Assembly: GCA_030700255.1 (NCBI GenBank)
Contig: JAUYJN010000042.1
Location: 1 to 64,000, forward strand
Direction: 5' to 3'
Length of the DNA stretch: 64,000 nucleotides
DNA from: Candidatus Peregrinibacteria bacterium
Lineage (GTDB): Bacteria > Patescibacteriota > Gracilibacteria > UBA1369 > JABINC01
Position numbers and translations under genes: made by a program. Each line of letters starts with the position of its first letter. Within the stretch, counting starts at the first letter, position 1. Shown here in pieces: positions 61,014 through 64,000 of the stretch. The notes under the pieces are model-generated. The model saw only the letters and a list, made by a program, of their open reading frames with translations, was not told the DNA's origin and made no database searches.

Positions 61014-61463
61014 CGGATCAACGATTTTTTTCTCTAAGAAAATTTCAGATAGCATAATAAACTATTATTCCACGACAATCACTTTGATTTCACAATAATT
61101 TCCTCGGATTGTCATTTTTTTCTGCGCAGAAATTTTTGACTCAAGCACCATCCTATTGCGTATTCACCTTTGTGCGTACGCATAAGCTTTGAAAGTCGTA
61201 CTTCAAAGGTCATTCTATGAAAACAAATCCTGAACTGTACGATTTAAACATTATTTGAATTTGACATAAGCCAGTATGGTATTTCGCATGACCGGCGCCG
61301 GTCATGGAGAGATTATTTTTCAAATATGTCCAATCTAGCAATGACTTACCGTAAATAAAGACGTGCCCTCTAAGGTTTTTTTCAGTAAGTACATAAAATC
61401 TTCAAAAGAAATCATTGTTAATTTATTTATTCAGAGGGAGAATCTGTTGATCCAACTTAACGG
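61009..61463. mobile_element. MITE-like palindrome-rich segment
   Basis: About 455 bp without a coding frame. It is bounded by an 8-bp direct repeat CTTAACGG (61009-61016 and 61456-61463) and, just inside, by inverted repeats GGATCAAC (61015-61022) and GTTGATCC (61446-61453). The interior holds several dyads: GACAATC/GATTGTC (about 61074-61112), TTTCTGCGCAGAAA (61119-61132), TGCGTACGCA (61173-61182), CTTTGAA/TTCAAAG (about 61187-61208) and a perfect 20-bp palindrome at 61287-61306. This is the layout of a non-autonomous transposable element or decayed insertion, but the family is unknown. The left end includes the nadB stop codon. Confidence 0.45.
61287..61306. repeat. Perfect 20-bp GC-rich palindrome
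   Basis: CATGACCGGCGCCGGTCATG is its own reverse complement and is far more GC-rich than its surroundings. It could form a cruciform, be a protein-binding site, or be part of the surrounding MITE-like element. Confidence 0.85.
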
Positions 61464-61468
61464 TTCAA

Positions 61469-61496
61469 TTGACAATCTATACTGCTAGTATAGAAT
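61469..61496 (+). promoter_or_regulatory. Promoter of the lipoprotein gene with overlapping dyad
   Basis: TTGACA (61469-61474), 16-bp spacer, TAGAAT (61491-61496). A 7-bp inverted repeat CTATACT-GCT-AGTATAG (61477-61493) covers the spacer and part of the -10, the usual position for a repressor operator. Confidence 0.75.
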
Positions 61497-61528
61497 GACA
61501 GACGAAAATAATCATTAACTTTTACAAA

Positions 61529-61795
61529 ATGAAAAAAACATACTTAGTAGCAATCTCAATCATTGCTGGGACCCTAATCTTAAGTGCATGTGGTAAACCT
61601 GAAGAAATTAAAGTATTTGGAGAGGGTGATGCTGCTCCGGTAGTAAATTACAACCAACTAAACTGTGAACAGTCCGGCGGTACATTTACAGATGCTCTAT
61701 GTACATGTGCAGAAAACTACACTTACAACGAAAAATCAGGACTTTGTGCTGATGCTGATGGAACTCCAGGTGAGAAACTGGAAGCTACGCAATAA
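61529..61795 (+). CDS. Small cysteine-rich lipoprotein
   Basis: An 88-residue lipoprotein precursor: basic start, hydrophobic helix, and lipobox LSAC (Cys near 21). The mature part is short and acidic with four more cysteines (near 46, 58, 60 and 73) in a spacing like a small disulfide-linked EGF-type or knottin-like fold ('LNCEQSGGTFTDALCTCAENYTYN'). No enzyme motif. Own promoter with an operator-like dyad. It ends 3 bp before the prfA stop on the opposite strand. Role unknown, probably at the cell surface. Confidence 0.8.
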   Translation: MKKTYLVAISIIAGTLILSACGKPEEIKVFGEGDAAPVVNYNQLNCEQSGGTFTDALCTCAENYTYNEKSGLCADADGTPGEKLEATQ

Positions 61796-61798
61796 TTA

Positions 61799-62863
61799 TT
61801 ATTCTATTGCACTAGCCAGCTTTTTCGCTTGTTCTTCCATAATAAGACTATCAACTATGTCGCTGATTTGGCCTTCCATGATTGTTGGTAAATTATTCCA
61901 GCTTTTCTTGATGCGATGATCGGTAACACGGTCTTGTGGAAAATTATAAGTACGAATTTTCTCTGAACGATCCCCGGTACCTATCTGGCTTGAACGCGCT
62001 TCACCAAGCTCTTTTTCGCGTTTCTCAAGCTCCTGCGCATAAATTCTAGATCTTAACACTTCCATAGCCTTTTCTTTATTTTTGAGCTGAGATTTTTCAC
62101 TTGAAGTAGCAATCAATCCGGTTGGTAGATGAGTAATACGTACAGCTGAGTCGGTTGTATTTACACATTGCCCCCCTGGCCCACTTGCACGATAAACCTC
62201 TATTTTCAAATCATTATCTCTTATTTGTATATCAACTTCCTCAGCTTCAGGTAGAACTGCAACGGATGCCGTAGACGTATGGATACGCCCCTGACTTTCT
62301 GTAACCGGAACTCTCTGAACACGATGAACACCGGATTCATATTTCAAAAATCCATAAGCCCCATCATCAAGAACCTTAAATACAACTTCCTTAACCCCTT
62401 GCTCAGCCTCACTTTTACTCATCAATTCAACATTGCATCCTTTGTCTTCCAAATACCTCAAATACATACGGGACAATTCCTCTGCAAACAATGAAGCTTC
62501 AACCCCACCTGCCCCGGCACGAATTTCAACTATACAAGGCTTCATATCCTCAGGATCTTTTGGCAAAAGTTCCAATCTCAGCCTCTCTTCAAGTTCCGGC
62601 TGACGCGCCTTCGCCGCTTCAAGCTGTCCTTTAGCCAAATCCCTCATTTCTTCCTCATTACTCTCATACAAAATCACCTCAGCCTCTGCTATCTCAGCAT
62701 TAGCCTGTTTTAACTCAACAAAAAGACTCACAGTCGGCTCAAGATGCTTATATTTTCGTACAAGCTTCTGATACGCAACCTGATCAGATATAATCTCAGG
62801 ATCAGCCATCTGATTCTGAATTTCATTATACTCATCCTCTAATCTTTGAAGTTTTTCTAACAT
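61799..62863 (-). CDS. prfA: Peptide chain release factor 1
   Basis: A 354-residue class I release factor. The GGQ motif in '[17 protein letters not shown]' near 227 drives peptide release. '[19 protein letters not shown]' near 175 contains the PxT codon-recognition tripeptide (PVT) of RF1, which reads UAA and UAG. ATG at 62863 ([12 protein letters not shown]); the 12-codon upstream extension is not family-like. Third gene of the rpsU-prmC-prfA operon, next to the methyltransferase that modifies its GGQ. Confidence 0.96.
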   Translation of the reverse strand: MLEKLQRLEDEYNEIQNQMADPEIISDQVAYQKLVRKYKHLEPTVSLFVELKQANAEIAEAEVILYESNEEEMRDLAKGQLEAAKARQPELEERLRLELLPKDPEDMKPCIVEIRAGAGGVEASLFAEELSRMYLRYLEDKGCNVELMSKSEAEQGVKEVVFKVLDDGAYGFLKYESGVHRVQRVPVTESQGRIHTSTASVAVLPEAEEVDIQIRDNDLKIEVYRASGPGGQCVNTTDSAVRITHLPTGLIATSSEKSQLKNKEKAMEVLRSRIYAQELEKREKELGEARSSQIGTGDRSEKIRTYNFPQDRVTDHRIKKSWNNLPTIMEGQISDIVDSLIMEEQAKKLASAIE

Positions 62864-62914
62864 ATTAAAATCATAAAATAACAAATCTTTGAGCCTCACG
62901 CAGTGTAGGGGGAG

Positions 62915-63760
62915 CTAAGAAATTTTGCAAGATGATAGAAATACCACCCTATCCCTACCCTCCAAATCCTTCACAACACTCACTTCATATTCGCAGGCCA
63001 AACTCTTGCACAATTCTATCGCACCCTCCCCCTGATCAAAACCAATTTCAAATAAAATATATTTAAATTTCATACCTTTATCAGCAATCTGCTCAAGAAC
63101 CTGCCTATACAATGCCAAGCCGCCATCATCTGCAAATAAAGCCATATGTGGTTCATGTTCACGTACCCCGGATCCTAACTGAGCATTTAAGTCAACATAT
63201 GGAAGGTTCGCAACAAGAATATCAAACTCATCATCTATCCCATCCAAAAGATCACCCTCAGAAAGCTCAATAATATTTTCAAGTTTATGTTTTTTTACGT
63301 TTTCATTTGCAACCTGCAGGGCCTCTTCACTTTTCTCGATACCTAAAATAGAAAGTTGATCAGGTAAACTAAACTCATTTGCAATAGATATAGAAATACA
63401 TCCAGAGCCGACGCCAAGTTCAAGCATCCGCACTAGTTTGTTCAACTTTTTTATACAACCAATGGCCTCATTTACTATTATTTCCGTATCCCTACGCGGA
63501 ATAAGAACGTTTTTATTTACTATAAATTCGAGCCCATAAAAGTTTACCTTCCCACGAATATAAGCCAGTGGATAACCCTCTTTCAAAGTATCAATATTCA
63601 TCTGAATAAGAGTTTCTATATTTTTTGGGATTTCTTTGTCACGAGTCAAAAACAATTCAACATTATCAATTTCAAGATAATCACACAAAAGAGTCTCGAC
63701 TTCTTTTAGAAGGTCGAGACCCTTTGAATATTTCAATATGTCTGAAACAGTTAAGGTCAC
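62915..63760 (-). CDS. prmC: Release factor glutamine methyltransferase PrmC (HemK)
   Basis: A 281-residue methyltransferase that N5-methylates the glutamine of the GGQ motif in release factors. An N-terminal helical domain (about 1-85) is followed by 'VLIPRRDTEIIV', SAM motif I 'LELGVGSGCISISIA' near 115 and 'ILVANLPYVD' near 186. The usual NPPY motif reads NLPY here, a substitution in the first proline. The start is a GTG. It lies between rpsU and prfA on the same strand, a standard functional pairing with prfA. Confidence 0.92.
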   Translation of the reverse strand: MTLTVSDILKYSKGLDLLKEVETLLCDYLEIDNVELFLTRDKEIPKNIETLIQMNIDTLKEGYPLAYIRGKVNFYGLEFIVNKNVLIPRRDTEIIVNEAIGCIKKLNKLVRMLELGVGSGCISISIANEFSLPDQLSILGIEKSEEALQVANENVKKHKLENIIELSEGDLLDGIDDEFDILVANLPYVDLNAQLGSGVREHEPHMALFADDGGLALYRQVLEQIADKGMKFKYILFEIGFDQGEGAIELCKSLACEYEVSVVKDLEGRDRVVFLSSCKIS

Positions 63761-63770
63761 AAATGTTTGT

Positions 63771-63980
63771 TTAACTGTAAAACTTCTTACGTGCAGCTTC
63801 CGCTCTATAGTTTTCTCGTATCACAGCTCCTTCACGAACTTGTCTTTTAGACTTATCCTTCTGGTGATAACGAGTAGAACGAACTCGCGGTATTGTACGA
63901 GCTTTTTGGACACGTTTATTAAACTCGTTAACGAGCTTATCGTCTGACTGACCGGTTTTTTTGAATGCATATACTCCCAT
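63771..63980 (-). CDS. rpsU: Ribosomal protein bS21-like
   Basis: A 69-residue, very basic protein: a short beta start (MGVYAFKKTGQSDDKLVNEFNKRVQKA), then an Arg/Lys-rich helix ('RVRSTRYHQKDKSKRQVREGAVIREN'). This is the bS21 layout (D-x-x-L-x-x-F-x-x-x-V followed by basic helices), a small-subunit protein near the anti-Shine-Dalgarno region. First gene of the rpsU-prmC-prfA operon. It ends 10 bp before prmC. It has the only textbook Shine-Dalgarno sequence in the window. Confidence 0.82.
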   Translation of the reverse strand: MGVYAFKKTGQSDDKLVNEFNKRVQKARTIPRVRSTRYHQKDKSKRQVREGAVIRENYRAEAARKKFYS

Positions 63981-63987
63981 GTGTAAA

Positions 63988-63997
63988 CACCTCCTTT
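63988..63997 (-). promoter_or_regulatory. Strong Shine-Dalgarno sequence of rpsU
   Basis: AAAGGAGGTG on the minus strand, 7 bases before the ATG, a near-perfect complement of the usual 16S rRNA 3' end. Most other starts in the window have no such site. Confidence 0.9.
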
Positions 63998-64000
63998 GAT

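Overview
The window is a chromosomal segment of an A+T-rich bacterium, most likely a Candidate Phyla Radiation (Patescibacteria) member of the Peregrinibacteria/Gracilibacteria side. That placement is inference. It rests on the mix of gene families, on long lineage-type proteins with no recognisable family, on near-leaderless extended -10 promoters with almost no Shine-Dalgarno sequences, and on compact gene packing. The genetic code looks standard: every conserved gene reads through without in-frame TGA, and three genes (the SpoIIE-like phosphatase, trmB and aroK) end in TGA. This argues against the UGA=Gly code of Gracilibacteria and Absconditabacteria.

Layout. 0.2-5.9 kb: a small membrane protein, murJ, a nucleotide-transporter-like protein fused to HEAT repeats, and a SpoIIE-type phosphatase. 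5.9-13.6 kb: a type IV pilus operon on the minus strand (pilB, pilC, four pilin-like genes, pilM), with a divergent major pilin gene. One minor pilin carries a seven-bladed propeller. 13.7-16.1 kb: two histidine kinases and a lone receiver. 16.1-20.1 kb: an ATP-grasp ligase / degenerate retropepsin / DUF1704 peptidase fusion next to a PKD-7TM protein, a candidate peptide-tagging system. 20.3-32.7 kb: surface proteins, yggT, cysS, murC, an FtsB/DivIC-like gene, tRNA-Met(CAT), trmB, an ECF sigma factor with its anti-sigma factor, and a TMEM43-like protein. 32.7-36.9 kb: initiator tRNA, an LCP protein and a VirD4/TraG-like ATPase.

36.9-42.6 kb: a GC-rich nested inverted repeat followed by a Tad (Flp) pilus operon: DUF192, flp, tadE, tadG-like, cpaB, tadZ, tadA, tadB, tadC. 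The flp gene is only 58 codons. 42.7-45.9 kb: a secreted protein of proline-punctuated 22-residue repeats with a SGHYxP C-terminal domain, followed by a small acidic gene, arranged like a polymorphic toxin and its immunity gene. 45.9-51.7 kb: rlmE, fumC, a 744-residue protein with a possible RelA/SpoT-like domain, tatD and a small basic protein. 51.8-56.2 kb: an aromatic amino-acid operon (DAHP synthase, aroB, aroA, aroK) preceded by a Phe/Tyr-rich leader peptide with mutually exclusive antiterminator and terminator hairpins, a ribosome-mediated attenuator. 56.3-64 kb: a 1040-residue orphan protein, nadB lacking a standard start codon, a 455-bp palindrome-rich MITE-like segment, a lipoprotein, and the rpsU-prmC-prfA operon.

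How the genes fit together. Two separate pilus machines, several anchored surface proteins, an LCP enzyme and the toxin-like repeat protein describe a cell organised around surface contact. The aro attenuator, nadB and fumC show retained biosynthetic capacity, which is unusual if this is a reduced CPR genome. The strongest leads are the aro attenuator, the ligase-peptidase fusion, the repeat/toxin locus and the propeller pilin.
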